From Hofstenia miamia (taxonomy: Eukaryota > Xenacoelomorpha > Acoela), in NCBI GenBank assembly GCA_004352715.1, contig SCFE01000005.1:1408240-1472239 (forward strand): a stretch of 64,000 nucleotides of DNA, read 5' to 3'. The first letter of the stretch is position 1. The number at the start of each line of letters is the position of its first letter. Position numbers and translations under genes: made by a program. Below are positions 48,551-60,025 of the stretch, piece after piece. The notes under the pieces are model-generated. The model was not told where the DNA came from, ran no database searches, and saw only the letters and a program-made list of their open reading frames with translations.

Positions 48551-49990
48551 ACTTATTTATTCATTAGAGTCAGTTTTAGAGTACTTCCTTTCTAATTTAT
48601 TCCTTATAATCCTTACATATTATTTGATTTATAGTTGGTTTGCTTGCTTTCAAATCATTTATTTGGATTATTTTAATTTTGTTATCAATGATTGTTCATT
48701 TGCTGTCTGCAAATTGAAGCTTTTAATAATTTATTAACATTGTAAGTGTTGCTTTTGATTATTTGCGGATTTGATAAATTAATTTTCCTGCACAAGCATT
48801 CAATCGTATATTTTTTTATAGTACATATTTCCTTGATCGCTCGATTGAATAACCATTTAGCTATAATAAACTTCAGTAAATTGGACTTCGCATTTTTGCA
48901 TTATATTTTTCCCCTTCATTTTATTTCATTTTGTATTATCTTGCTTATGTTTTTATTATTTTGTAAATCGGACATTTCTTCGGGCACAGCATCGCTCCTG
49001 GTAACTCCGTGCCTACCACTTACAACTCTGTTCCTTAAGGGATGAATTAGGACTGGGGGAGTAAGTGTTTGAGGATAAACCAATGTGGCCTTTTAACTTT
49101 CGTTGAGCTGAGAATAAATGAGAATAGCCGGATTGCATCAAACTGCAAGAATGATTACTCTATTACTTCTCTATTTGCTCGATGTAGCTCACTATTAGTT
49201 TAACATTATCTCGCTTACTTGCAGATAAACTCAACTGCAATTCTATGTTCAAATATTGTTTAAGTTGGATAGAATGTTCAACCATGGGATAAGGGTTCTC
49301 TTATCCATTCTACAATATTATAGAGGGAATTTTTTGTAATGCGAAATAGATCATTTTGTCTAGTGTTTTTTCAAAATATATTATTGATGTCAGAAAAATC
49401 TGATTCAGAATTCTAATTCAACTTTGAAAAATGCAGCAACATTTTCAATTATACAAACATTCAATGCAGAATCGTAACTAAAAAGTGGGTTTTACTAAAA
49501 AAACAACCGAATAAAATATGCTAAGTCCATTTATCCCTACCCGCAAAAACGTACATCAGATGAAGCATAGAAAATTTGTAATGTATAAGCAAAAATTATG
49601 TTTGAATATAGAAAAAAAATTTTAATTTCTTGAATAGAGTCATTTATAAAATCCAGTCATATAACTTTATAGTTAGTGATTGCATAGGTAAACATTTATT
49701 TAAATAACGAGAAAAATTAAAAAGATTATTACAAACAGAATTTTTGTGTGAGATTCAGTAGTGCAAATTCGCTTTTTGCAAAAATATTTTTTCCTAAATC
49801 CTGAATATCTTTAATACATTTTCAAATAGATAAAAAATGAAACATCGTTTGATTTTAGAGATGATGATAACTTACTTATTAACTCCGCCCAATCTATCCA
49901 ATTGATGTTGAAAACTAAATTTGAAATTTTAACTCAATGACATCGTGAATCCATCATGAATATATTTATATATATATATATATATATATA
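48551..49990. other. Intergenic or old LINE debris; (AT)n at 49965-49990
   Basis: 48600-49050 may be more of the minus-strand LINE. The rest is AT-rich with no coding signal. Confidence 0.4.
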
Positions 49991-50316
49991 TTCTGTTTCT
50001 TGTTTCAATTAATGATCTTACTCTGTGCGCCCATCTTTGCCCATTTCGTCTCTCTGCTGATGACATTATAATCTATTCTTTTGGTCCGGACTCTTTCACT
50101 ATAATTCAATCGGCTATTGATAAACTTGATTCGATACCTTCTAATCATCTTGAATTTCATCTTACTAAATCTAAATGTCTTTTATTTACTCCCACATGCG
50201 GTTTCTTTCTTTACGCCTTTTCCTAGGACTTTTCTTCTTGATTCTACCTCACTTTTTGCTGTTTCTGAACATACCTGTCTTGGCCTTCGTCTATCTGTTT
50301 CCTTATCATGATCCTC
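49991..50316 (+). pseudogene. LINE reverse transcriptase fragment with ADD box
   Basis: The plus strand reads LFLVSINDLTLCAHLCPFR, LSADDIIIYSFGPDSFT, then LEFHLTKSKCLLFTP and, after a frameshift, TSLFAVSEHTCLGLRLSVSL. This is RT from 'F..YINDL' through the catalytic '(Y/F)ADD' (here SADD) to the 'KCE...F' and 'V..YLGL' motifs. It is cut at the 5' side by an (AT)n run and at the 3' side by the single N at 50320. It is more GC- and pyrimidine-rich than the other LINEs, so it is a different family. Confidence 0.8.
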
Positions 50317-50320
50317 TCAN

Positions 50321-50980
50321 TTATACTGAGCTTTGCAATATTCATATTTAAACGCTATGAAAATTATAGACCGGTTTCGATTCTGAATATCATCATCAGT
50401 AACAAATATGCGGGAAAATAAATATTTAGAATTGACTACACTATTGTAATACAAAATTACTGCATGCACACTAGAAAAAATTTAATGTTATCATGCTTTG
50501 TTGCTTATTTAGTAATTAATGTTTCTTTGTTTGCTTGATGATTAAGGCTTCGCCTATTTTAAGATGTTGTGTTCTTAGTTGTATGTAAAATTTTTTTCTT
50601 TAGCTTGGTGTTCATGCATAAATATTTCTGATCTTAAGTGTCCGTTAATGTGCTCCTTCATTCTTGTTACCAAATGTCGCTTTGTTTCCCCGACACATGA
50701 TTATCCACAATCATCACATTTATAATTGTAGACAACAGAGCAAACTAAATTCTTTGGTATTGGATCTTTATTTTGGAACATATCTTTAAATTTATACGAT
50801 GTAAATATAGAAACGATTTTTGTCCATTTTAAATTTGTATTCATAGTTGTTATTTTCTTCTTTGAACTTTGAATTTGGTTACATACATAAGGAAGCTTTA
50901 AATATACATTGATCTTGGTTTCATCCAGCTGTTCTATTTTATTGTCTTCTTTGTTGTTGCATTTGAAAGTCGACATTATT
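50321..50980 (-). mobile_element. Penelope-like element 3' fragment with GIY-YIG endonuclease
   Basis: Minus strand 50976-50560: VYLKLPYVCNQIQ, FTSYKFKDMFQNKDPIPKNL, VCSVVYNYKCDDCG, then after one stop SCVGETKRHLVTRMKEHING. This is the Penelope pattern of an RT C-terminal connector followed by a GIY-YIG nuclease ('SGVVYKI.C..C...YIGET.R.L..R..EH'); the stop replaces the residue before SCVG. The 3' segment carries the motif described at 50369-50399. The RT itself is absent (5' truncated). Penelope elements are retroelements that use GIY-YIG rather than APE endonucleases. Confidence 0.82.
50369..50399 (-). ncRNA. Hammerhead-ribozyme-like motif in the Penelope 3' region
   Basis: Reading the minus strand, CTGATGA (50399-50393) is followed by a short GAT...ATC stem and GAAACCGGTC (50378-50369). 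CUGAUGA..stem II..GAAA with a tiny ACC/GGU stem III and cleavage base C is the form of hammerheads known in Penelope-like elements. Stem II has only three clear pairs with an unpaired U, and stem I is poor, so activity is doubtful. Confidence 0.5.
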
Positions 50981-51122
50981 TGAAAGTCGAAGACATTCTA
51001 ACTTAAGCTGTTATATAATCCATATACAAGCAAGTGTATGTTTTTCCGACTTTGTGAACTAACACGTAATCACTAATATTAGCATTGAATACAACAGTCA
51101 ATCAAACTAAATTTAATATTAA

Positions 51123-51389
51123 ACTGCATTGAGAACAATACTTCATAGTTTGAATTACCTTAATATTGATTAATTTAACAATCAGCAATTGAGTTCCGCG
51201 ATATGAGCGGTGCCGAATAGATCTGTCACGATAATATGTAAGACGCATCCGACAATCACTACATAAAAATTGACATCTCAATCTTCTGATACAAAGCTCA
51301 AATTCGATCAATCCAGTGTCTACAAGAGCTGAGGCTTCACAATCATCGCCACATAACATCCAATCCTTACAAACTGGATAGTTCTTGCT
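51123..51389. repeat. 267-bp direct repeat, left copy
   Basis: From ACTGCATTGAGAACAATACT to ACTGGATAGTTCTTGCT. It matches 53717-53983 with only a handful of substitutions. Both copies have a minus-strand reading frame with Cys-rich segments (CQFLCSDCRM and KYCSQCS), but the substitutions are not clearly synonymous. A partial third copy (52033-52207) is part of the assembly duplication. Confidence 0.85.
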
Positions 51390-52849
51390 CTACAATATGA
51401 AGGTGAACTCTTCTCAGAAAAGCTAATGAATCCGACATTATAGCTAGTGTACTATATAAGAAAGTGTAACTGTGTGGAAATGACCATCAAAACCTGACGT
51501 CCTCTCGCATCGCTGGAAAGACAAAATGAAAACTCTTTTGGAAAATTCCAAGGAGTCCTCAAAGTTTCCGAAAAATGATCAAATATTGGGGATATGTATA
51601 ATCCACGTGTGCAAAGAGTATACACTTTTCTCTTAAATTTATCTACCTTCTAAACTTTTATAATTCAAGCATGTCGCATATTTTCAACTTAAATTTCTAG
51701 TATGATGGTTAGTTTGATTAGTTGGAAGGCCTTCCTCCAATCCTCGTGAAAGAGAACTATTCTCTTTGCCGGTCCGAATGGGTGGCCTGAACATCAAATC
51801 ACCGTCAGACTATGAGAACGAATATGAAAAGTCAATTACTGTAACGAGACCACTAGACGAACTAGAACCGCTGCAAGAAACATGGCGCAACACAGAATTA
51901 TAGTTGACATACAGAAAGTATCAGTAACATCATTACAGCAAAAAGCAAATGACGTCCTAGATGCCTTAGAAAGTGAGCAGTAATACTCGGTCTGGCTTGC
52001 CAAAGAAAAAGAATCATCCATGTGGTTAAATNGAATAGATCTGTCACGATAATATGTAAGACGCATCCGACAATCACTACATAAAAATTGACATCTCAAT
52101 CTTCTGATACAAAGCTCAAATTCGATCAATCCAGTGTCTACAAGAGCTGAGGCTTCACAATCATCGCCACATAACATCCAATCCTTACAAACTGGATAGT
52201 TCTTGCTCTACAATATGAAGGTGAACTCTTCTCAGAAAAGCTAATGAATCCGACATTATAGCTAGTGTACTATATAAGAAAGTGTAACTGTGTGGAAATG
52301 ACCATCAAAACCTGACGTCCTCTCGCATCGCTGGAAAGACAAAATGAAAACTCTTTTGGAAAATTCCAAGGAGTCCTCAAAGTTTCCGAAAAATGATCAA
52401 ATATTGGGGATATGTATAATCCACGTGTGCAAAGAGTATACACTTTTCTCTTAAATTTATCTACCTTCTAAACTTTTATAATTCAAGCATGTCGCATATT
52501 TTCAACTTAAATTTCTAGTATGATGGTTAGTTTGATTAGTTGGAAGGCCTTCCTCCAATCCTCGTGAAAGAGAACTATTCTCTTTGCCGGTCCGAATGGG
52601 TGGCCTGAACATCAAATCACCGTCAGACTATGAGAACGAATATGAAAAGTCAATTACTGTAACGAGACCACTAGACGAACTAGAACCGCTGCAAGAAACA
52701 TGGCGCAACACAGAATTATAGTTGACATACAGAAAGTATCAGTAACATCATTACAGCAAAAAGCAAATGACGTCCTAGATGCCTTAGAAAGTGAGCAGTA
52801 ATACTCGGTCTGGCTTGCCAAAGAAAAAGAATCATCCATGTGGTTAAAT
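51215..52849. repeat. Tandem 817-bp duplication across a single N (probable assembly artefact)
   Basis: 51215-52031 and 52033-52849 both run from GAATAGATCTGTCACGATAA to CATCCATGTGGTTAAAT and appear identical, separated by the N at 52032. Equal length and identity point to an uncollapsed contig overlap. Confidence 0.9.
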
Positions 52850-53567
52850 GCCCTTCCCCTCAAACGATACAATTATCATCTAAGTAAGCGAGCTTTTCTA
52901 AATGGCATATCGTTTAGATATGGATGGGATCCGCTAAAAATGCCACAATTTTGCACTTGTGGACGGGAGCTCACAGTTACCCATGCTCTTCACTGTGCAA
53001 AAGGCGGATACGCAATTATTCGACACAATAAAATTGGTGACACTTTTGCACATTTTTTGAAAGATGTGTGCTATGATGTTCAAGTCGAACCTAAACTTCA
53101 ACCTGTTGATAATTTACTATTCTCAAAACTTACAACCTCAACAGACGAAGAGGCTCGGCTAAATATCTTTTGAAAGAACATTTTATGATGAGAAGGTTTT
53201 AAACCCTCTCTCGAAGAGTTGCCCAAAAACGATAAAAAATGCATATAGATATCACGAGGGGCTCAAAAAGTCAAAATATGAAGAACGAAACATCAACGTT
53301 GAGCATAGCTCCTTCACTGCCTTGATTTTTGCGACGACTAGAGGATGCAGCCGCTCAACTCATAAGACCATTAAGCAAATTGCTCTGAAAGTAAGGGAGA
53401 AGAGGAAGGAGTCCTACTCAGATGTAATCAGGCATCTCAGAACTGAAATGAGCTTTGCACTTCTGAGAAGCACAATATTGTGTCTGCGTGATTCGAGAGC
53501 GCTCAAAGAAAACATTTCAATAGAAAACTCAATTGCTGCAATGTGCACCGAAACGAAGATTATATAA
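52570..53567 (+). pseudogene. C-terminal part of a retroelement polyprotein (HALxC..GG..RHN family)
   Basis: The plus strand, in shifting frames, reads LPVRMGGLNIKSPSDYENEY then SITVTRPLDELEPL (a segment that follows the RT in this family), WLNALPLKRYNYHLSKRAF, ISFRYGWDPLKMPQFCTCG, THALHCAKGGYAIIRHNKIG, VCYDVQVEPKLQPV and EARLNI, a frameshift, FYDEKVLNPLSR, then FTALIFATTRGCSRSTHKTI and MSFALLRSTILCLRDSRAL. The Cys/His knuckle (C-x-C-G...HALxC..GG....RHN) and the later acidic '(F)FD.(R)V..P' piece recur in uncharacterised RT-containing proteins common in invertebrate genomes. The latter resembles a nuclease-like motif by inference. The RT domain is missing. A second copy of the first ~280 bases (from 51753) is the assembly duplication. 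Confidence 0.72.
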
Positions 53568-53716
53568 GCAATGCTAGCCATTTGACTTTAAAGCTGGACT
53601 TATGGCATATCCTTCATTCAGATTGCTTTATTACTTAGTTGCAAAAATCACATACATGTCACATGTGTAGACAACAATCCTTGTATACAATTACATACGT
53701 TTGACAAAGTGCATAG

Positions 53717-53983
53717 ACTGCATTGAGAACAATACTTCATAGTTTGAATTACCTTAATATTGATTAATTTAACAATCAGCAATTGAGTTCCGCGATATGA
53801 GCGGTGCAGAATAGATCTGTCACGATAATATGTAAGACACATCCGACAATCACTACATAGAAATTGACATATCAATCTTCTGATACAAAGCTCAAATTCG
53901 ATCAATCCAGTGTCTACAAAAGCTGAGGCCTCACAATCATCGCCACATAACGTCCAATCCTTACAAACTGGATAGTTCTTGCT
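53717..53983. repeat. 267-bp direct repeat, right copy
   Basis: Partner of 51123-51389. The two copies bracket the retroelement C-terminal region in the same orientation. Confidence 0.85.
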
Positions 53984-55799
53984 TTACTTGTGAAGAGGAT
54001 ATAGAAAAACTACATAATTCAATGCTTAACATGAGAAATTTTAGTTAATAGTAACTTAATAATTGGATTTTTAAATGTGTATAGATGATTTTGAATGATT
54101 GTAATTATAATTTTGTATCAATTTAAAAAATTAATTAAAATTTATTATTTTTTGATATAAAACTTTTCACAGAAGTGTTAAAACACTCTTTAAAGTGGAG
54201 TTGCCAGAAAACAATAAAAATTTTGATAAACTCAATGAATGCTGTAAGTGGTTAGACTGCATTACAATTATTATTAGTCTAAATATCACTTTAGGCGCGC
54301 AATGTTGACAAATGTGATAGATCATATGTGTCAAAACACATAGTCTGACCATAGCCTTAGAAAACATTGATTTGTAATGCAATTAGACTTACTTTAAATT
54401 TTCCGGGTAATAAATATTAACCTTAAACAGCCTGATGATTTTTAAAATTTTTTCATTATCCTATAAAAAATTGTATTAGCTTATTGCTCAAAAACTATTA
54501 ATGGTGTGCTCAATCTAAATTTGCGCACAGCACGTCTCAATGGGTTTGGAATATATTTGCACATATTAAAAAACAGTCAAAGTTCTTTGTTGCCTCCAGG
54601 GGCTCAAAACCTTCTAAATACATTAACACTAAGTATGGAGAAAATTTAATTCTTTTTCAAAAATTCGAAAATTTCTAAGAAAACTTGTTAATCTATTCAA
54701 CAATCTCTGCCACAGCAATAAGCTTTAATAGAAATTTTCAACAATGCATTAAAGTATATTCCCCAATAGACCTACCCATGCCCCAAGATTTGCAAATTTG
54801 GAAATAAGCTTGGAGAAAATTCTTTTTAAATGTGGAAAAACGGTTTGCGCTTGAAAAGAACGCTAGCCTGCTTAAGGTTAATAATATAAATATACTTAAG
54901 ATTTAAAGTAAATAGTTTTTCTATAATTCAACTTAGTTGCAAATTGATATTACTAAGTAACAGACATATTCTTTGAATATCCAAATATGTTTTCTTTGGT
55001 GATAATTCTAATTTAGTTTTTCACTTAAATTCTTCACTAATTTCAGGCGATAATTTGTTCCATATATCTATACAGTAATTAATAAAAAAGTTCTTAATTG
55101 TTTTTTGTAAATTCATATTTTCAATAGTACTTGGTTCCAATAAGCAGTTTTAATCTAATTTTGAAAAATATATATAATGATTTTACTATTGGAAATATTC
55201 TAATGAAAAAAATTCTAAATTCTTATGATAATTTCTTAATTTCTATTTTCACAGATGATAGTTAAACTCCAATTCAATATTCTTTCAAGCTTAATATTTG
55301 ATCCTTTAGGCAAGTTTGTCAAAAAGCATGCCGAATAGAAATATTGAGGATGTAGCGAAAAACATGCCTCTGTACCGTCATGTCACGAGAATCAGTATTT
55401 ATTAAGTAATTCTTGTAGATTCCAGCTTTTTCGCAAAGCTCCCGCTTATGTATTTCGTAACTCCCAATTTCATCTACTTGGTGTTGACAGCCCTATGATG
55501 CTTAGTTGAAAACTATCGATTGCTTTAGTTAACACTTCATAAGTAAATTGCACGTTCTAGGTCTAAAATAGTTTAATTTTTATATTCTTTAATTCGGATT
55601 AAGAAATTTCTGTTAACCCTAATATCGTTTTTATACGTGTTCGTTACAAACTACAAATTTGGATAAAAAAATGGGTTAAAGCTATTTTAATATGTTCTAG
55701 CAACTTGATTTTGCATAGATATCTTCATGACTATCACAAACGAATATATTCAAATTATATGTATGTTATAGAATAACACAGGAGGCCTTGCTGAATTAA
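53984..55799. other. Intergenic, AT-rich; possible MITE end near 54342
   Basis: AGTCTGACCATAGCCTTA (54342-54359) resembles the right end of the hairpin element at 2270-2385. No partner arm is clear. Nothing else is recognised. Confidence 0.4.
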
Positions 55800-55816
55800 G
55801 AATAATAATAATAATA

Positions 55817-55853
<37 letters not shown>
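55800..55853. repeat. (AAT)n(ATT)n microsatellite, left border of the 15-mer array element
   Basis: An AAT run turns into an ATT run and abuts the first AGCGCCGCTGAATAC unit. The mirror-image AAT run at 56777-56817 borders the other end. Confidence 0.85.
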
Positions 55854-55855
<2 letters not shown>

Positions 55856-56774
55856 GCGCCGCTGAATACTTTGGACTTTTCATAGCGCCCCTGAATATCA
55901 TTTTTTGTACTATTATAGTGGCGCTGAATACATGAACTATTATAGCGCGGCTAAATATTTTTCGTAAAAAAAAATAGCGCCGCTGAATACTAAATTATTA
56001 TTAGCAAACATTTTAAAAACTTTTTGGAAAAAACAGCAAATTTAACAAACAATAACATTAATAACATGCAATAATAACTATGATTGTAAAGTTTTCCAAA
56101 AATTGCGTACAATTGAGCCTATTTGAAAATAAAGTTTGTAAAAATTCAAAGAGAAGAGAAAGACAAAGAAGAATACTATCAATGTATAGAGATAAAGTCA
56201 TCCAAATATAGTATTTTTAGACAGATGTCAAACTAATTATATATCAGAAAGTCTTCTAAATATATTAATTGCACTATTTTGTGTTGGATCTTTAACAATA
56301 ACTATATGTCATTATAGTAAAACCCAAAGTAGTGCACAAGTGGAATTGATTCACTACTTTTTGACGGACTAGTTATATTTGTGTTTTAAAACGTATTACA
56401 TGATTAGTTAACATGCTGAGATGATGTCCATCAATATAATAATCAAAATAAAAATGTGTGTATTAAGCGCCTCTATAATAGTACAATTTTGTATTAAGCG
56501 GCGCTATAATAGTTCTGAATTTGTATTCAGCGGCGCTAAGAATGTAAACAAAGTTGTATTCAGCGCCACTATAATAGTTAAAATTCGAAAACTTGAAAGC
56601 CGTTTTTCTCACGTTTGAACAACGCCACCACGCTGAAATTTACGTGACTTTTGGCGAATATACTAAGCTAGATGGCTACAAATTTTCAGCCAATTTGATT
56701 GGATAAAGGCCTAATAATTGCACGGCGCCGCTGAATACCAGAGGAATCGAAATTTACTGGTATTCAGCGGCGCT
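55854..56774. mobile_element. Foldback-like element built from opposed arrays of AGCGCCGCTGAATAC
   Basis: Forward units lie at about 55854, 55883, 55916, 55943 and 55975; reverse-complement units at 56460, 56491, 56523 and 56556. A closing forward/reverse pair at 56724 and 56759 forms a hairpin. Spacing is 27-33 bases. Most reverse units extend to GTATTCAGCGGCGCTATAAT. The core is GC-rich in very AT-rich surroundings. It has no coding capacity. Opposed subterminal arrays are typical of foldback-type or other non-autonomous DNA transposons. I do not recognise the family. Confidence 0.7.
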
Positions 56775-56775
56775 C

Positions 56776-56776
<1 letters not shown>

Positions 56777-56817
<41 letters not shown>
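56777..56817. repeat. (AAT)n microsatellite shared by the array element and a LINE tail
   Basis: It borders the last reverse 15-mer unit on one side and the 3' end of the minus-strand LINE on the other, where it reads as an (ATT)n tail. Confidence 0.85.
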
Positions 56818-56819
<2 letters not shown>

Positions 56820-57900
56820 CTTTAATTAAGATTACAATAAAGTACACTACACTACAAAACTAAAAGAAATAAAAATAATTAATAACATGAGAAATATCGA
56901 TCTGGGAATATGGTCTTTGATGACAATAATTTTGGTGGATTGTTTTTTCATAATTTTAATGTAGCGTATTCAGTTCTTTTGCTAATGAATTGTTTTAGTG
57001 GATGTTTTTGAGAGTATTCAATGTGTTGATGTAATGCTTTGTCTTTTGCTTTAATATTAAAAATGTTTAATTTTTTAGTAATAAGTGTATATTTAAACGG
57101 TTTCTTGTTTATGTTAAGTTTAGATAAAGATGTTTCTGATTCACCTGCATATACACGTATGCCGTAAATTATAATAGAATTAACTAGGGAATTAAATAGA
57201 ATTTCAGTTTCATCTTGATTTAAAAATCCTTTTACTTTTAATTTTATATAGAAATTTCTCATTGATCTTTTATAAACTTAAGCAATATGTTTTTTAAATG
57301 AAAGCTTGTTATTTATTGTAAATCCAAGATATTTCATTGTTGTTACTGAGGAATAGCAATCAATTTTAGATATATTATCAACAAATTTTCTCTTCAATGG
57401 TATACTCATTTCCAGCGACTTTCTATAATTAATTTCAAATTTGTTTTCTTCATACAAAGATTTCATCTTATTAATTAAATGTGTTAAGTCTAAATTTTCA
57501 AAAGTTGGAAGACAAATTAGTGTATCATCAGCATACTTAATAGAATCATTTGTAATATTTAAAGAGTCACAATTAAAAGAATCAATACATATATTGAACA
57601 GAAATGGGCCACAAACGGAGCCTTGAGGAACACCGTTATTGATCTTTTCCATATCCGATAGTCTGTTATTATATTTAACCATTTGTTGTCTATTCCCAAT
57701 AAAACTATGAAGCCAATTAATGATGTACAGATTTAAATGTGTTATATTGTTTAATTTTTCAAATAAAATGTAGATAGCAGTTTTCGACATTTTCGGGAAT
57801 TTAGCAGTTCTTAGCGATTCCGTAAATATATAATGACCTATTCGTGTAATTATATACGAAAAATTTTTAATAAACCAATATGAAAAAATCATTGTGCATT
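56818..57900 (-). mobile_element. 5'-truncated LINE with reverse transcriptase (YADD)
   Basis: Minus strand: FPKMSKTAIYILFEKLNNI, IINWLHSFIGNRQQMVKYNN, INNGVPQGSVCGPFLFNICI, then SIKYADDTLICLPTF (catalytic YADD), FEINYRKSLEMSIPL and MKYLGFTINNKLSFKKHIA. One in-frame stop (near 57275) separates this from the C-terminal part RNFYIKLKVKGFLNQDETEI ... TEYATLKL, stop at 56948. The 3' UTR runs to 56818 and the tail is (ATT)n. It is 5' truncated near 57900; endonuclease absent. Different family from the LINEs at 24.3 and 43.9 kb. Confidence 0.88.
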
Positions 57901-58867
57901 TCTTTAAACAAATTGATTTAGGTAGAGAATCTGTATTAATTAATCCCGAGCTTGTGTGATAGCCGCTGACCTATCTGTTCACTTGTCTACTACATTATGT
58001 ATTTCACCGCTGTGAATGAATCAGTTTTGAAAAGAATTCGTACCAAAAATATTTTGTGGGAAGATATAGAGATTGAAGAATTCAACCTATCATCAATATA
58101 TATATAAATATAGAGAATTTACTTTACACTACAATGATTACGACATAATAACTGTTTTTTCTGGTACTCAAGGATATACGGTTAAATTCTTCCAAAGTAT
58201 TTTTTACTAGAGCTGCAATTAGTTTAATATACTACTTTTCAATCTTCGTTTCCATCTAATTGTATTAGATGCTTAAACTTGTTGGTTCCAAATATAAATC
58301 TATTTTTAAATATAATTAAGTAATTTTTTTCGGAATATTCTGTAATTGCATGAATGGAAACTCAAAGATAAAAATGTAACTGAATAATGATTACTTTTTA
58401 TATTATTGACAATTTTTTTGAAAAACTAGTTCTTTATAATTCTATCGACTAAGTTCGATATTTATTGCGTTCAAGTAAATATGTTAATTTTATGAGAATT
58501 TTAAATCAGATAGCTTGCTTTTTTGACTGAATGCCTCTAATATATTGTGCACATAAATAAGGGAAATGGAATGTGACACTTAGATGAGTGGCAATAAATT
58601 TAAAAAGATCAATATTAAATTAAGGCGAAATGTAACTGAAAAATTTATCACAGATTCTCTTTCGGCCAGAAGAAGAAAAATTTAATCCTTGTAGGAAAGA
58701 TGATAAACAAAAATGCTTCAAACAACCTTTAGGTTGCGAAATTTGTCAATATGTATTCGTCAACAATTTTGCATTCAATATAACTGAACTTTCTTCTAAA
58801 TCTTAAATTTGACAACTAGGAATAATTTTTATGTACAAATAACAGTTTAAAATGAAATTAGTTGCTT
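57901..58867. other. Intergenic; nothing recognised
   Basis: AT-rich. The part next to 58868 would be the 3' UTR of the HIG1-domain gene. Confidence 0.5.
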
Positions 58868-59068
58868 CTATTTACTATTACTACTAGAACTTTCATCAGT
58901 GATCGATTGTTGAACAGCCGTAAAAACCAAGCCGCCCACCACAATACCGCAAGCTGCCAAGCGAAGATGTATCATATACATTTGAAGAGACGGGTGCTTC
59001 CTTTTAAAGAAAGTGGCGTATGCTAAGCCAAGTACAGCAGTTGCCATACCACCATAAACACCTAAATA
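58868..59068 (-). CDS. HIG1-domain protein (HIGD1-like), last exon
   Basis: On the minus strand the acceptor TTACACTTAG|TAT at 59069-59070 opens 66 codons ending in TAG at 58868-58870; the codon just upstream in frame is a stop, as expected at an acceptor. It reads GVYGGMATAVLGLAYATFF, a basic turn with KRKHPSLQMYMIHLRLAAC, then GIVVGGLVFTAVQQ: two membrane helices around 'M.IHL.R.AA.G.VVG', the signature of HIG1 domains ('[22 protein letters not shown]'). HIGD1 proteins sit in the mitochondrial inner membrane and associate with respiratory complexes. The polar tail DESSSSNSK is unique. The N-terminal exon(s) were not located. Confidence 0.8.
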   Translation of the reverse strand, partial: YLGVYGGMATAVLGLAYATFFKRKHPSLQMYMIHLRLAACGIVVGGLVFTAVQQSITDESSSSNSK

Positions 59069-60017
59069 CTAAGTGTAACTATTATTACGAAACTATACAT
59101 AAACTTTGTGTACATTAAAATAAACAATTAAATTTGCAAATTTCGGATAGTGATAAACACATGCATTACATTACAAGAAATGCAACTTCTAGTTTTTAAA
59201 TAGTTAAACATTGAATAGTGGAATCAGAAATACTACAACTTTAAAAATGTGGTCCCTAAACAATGGCTCACATTGAGTTTTTAATTAAATGAAATTAATT
59301 GGAAGTGTAGTGCAATGCAAATTGGATACCGAAGCCGCGTTGGTACGCACATAGTATGAGCTAAAATATTATATTATAGCATACGCATACGTAAATCCAA
59401 TTATGAAATTCTTAATTTTTTTTCATCAGACCCTAGCCGTACACTGCCGTAAGGTAAAGTAAACCAGAGAACTTTACTTAAGAATTCGTACACAATTATT
59501 TAACGGACCAAAATAAATGAAACTTAATATATTAGGGAATTACAAATATTAGAATGTATTTTGATTTAATTAGGATATGCATGCGAGTGCCATTGTGGAA
59601 TTTAATAAAAAAATTAATTATATAACATTAACGTGATATATACTAAGACTGCAATCATTTGGTTCCTTGGAAAATTTCGATATTAAAAAGGAAATTGGTT
59701 TACTAAAAAGAAAATCTATTTTAAATACAGGTATCATACTACTAAATTTAGCAGACTGCTACAATCAATGACAATTTCACTTTAGTAAACAATGTCTTTA
59801 TTTTCAACAGGTTGACGCAAAAATCCAATTATTTACAGCATGGAACTTTGTTTACCCAAATTAATGATTTACAACAACAACAACAAAAACGTGTTGTAAT
59901 TCTTTGTAATTATTGATTAATTTATATCCTGTTCTTGTGATAAATCTTCAGCGACTATCAAATTGAAATCAATGTTATTTACATTATACATTATTTTACT
60001 TAACGGAAGACCTCGTA
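59069..60017. other. Presumed HIGD1-like intron; repeat fragments
   Basis: 59430-59470 carries CGTACACTGCCGTAAGGTAA, one of three copies of this word in the area (also 61272 and 61357). No exon was found. Confidence 0.4.
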
Positions 60018-60025
60018 CATTGTGG

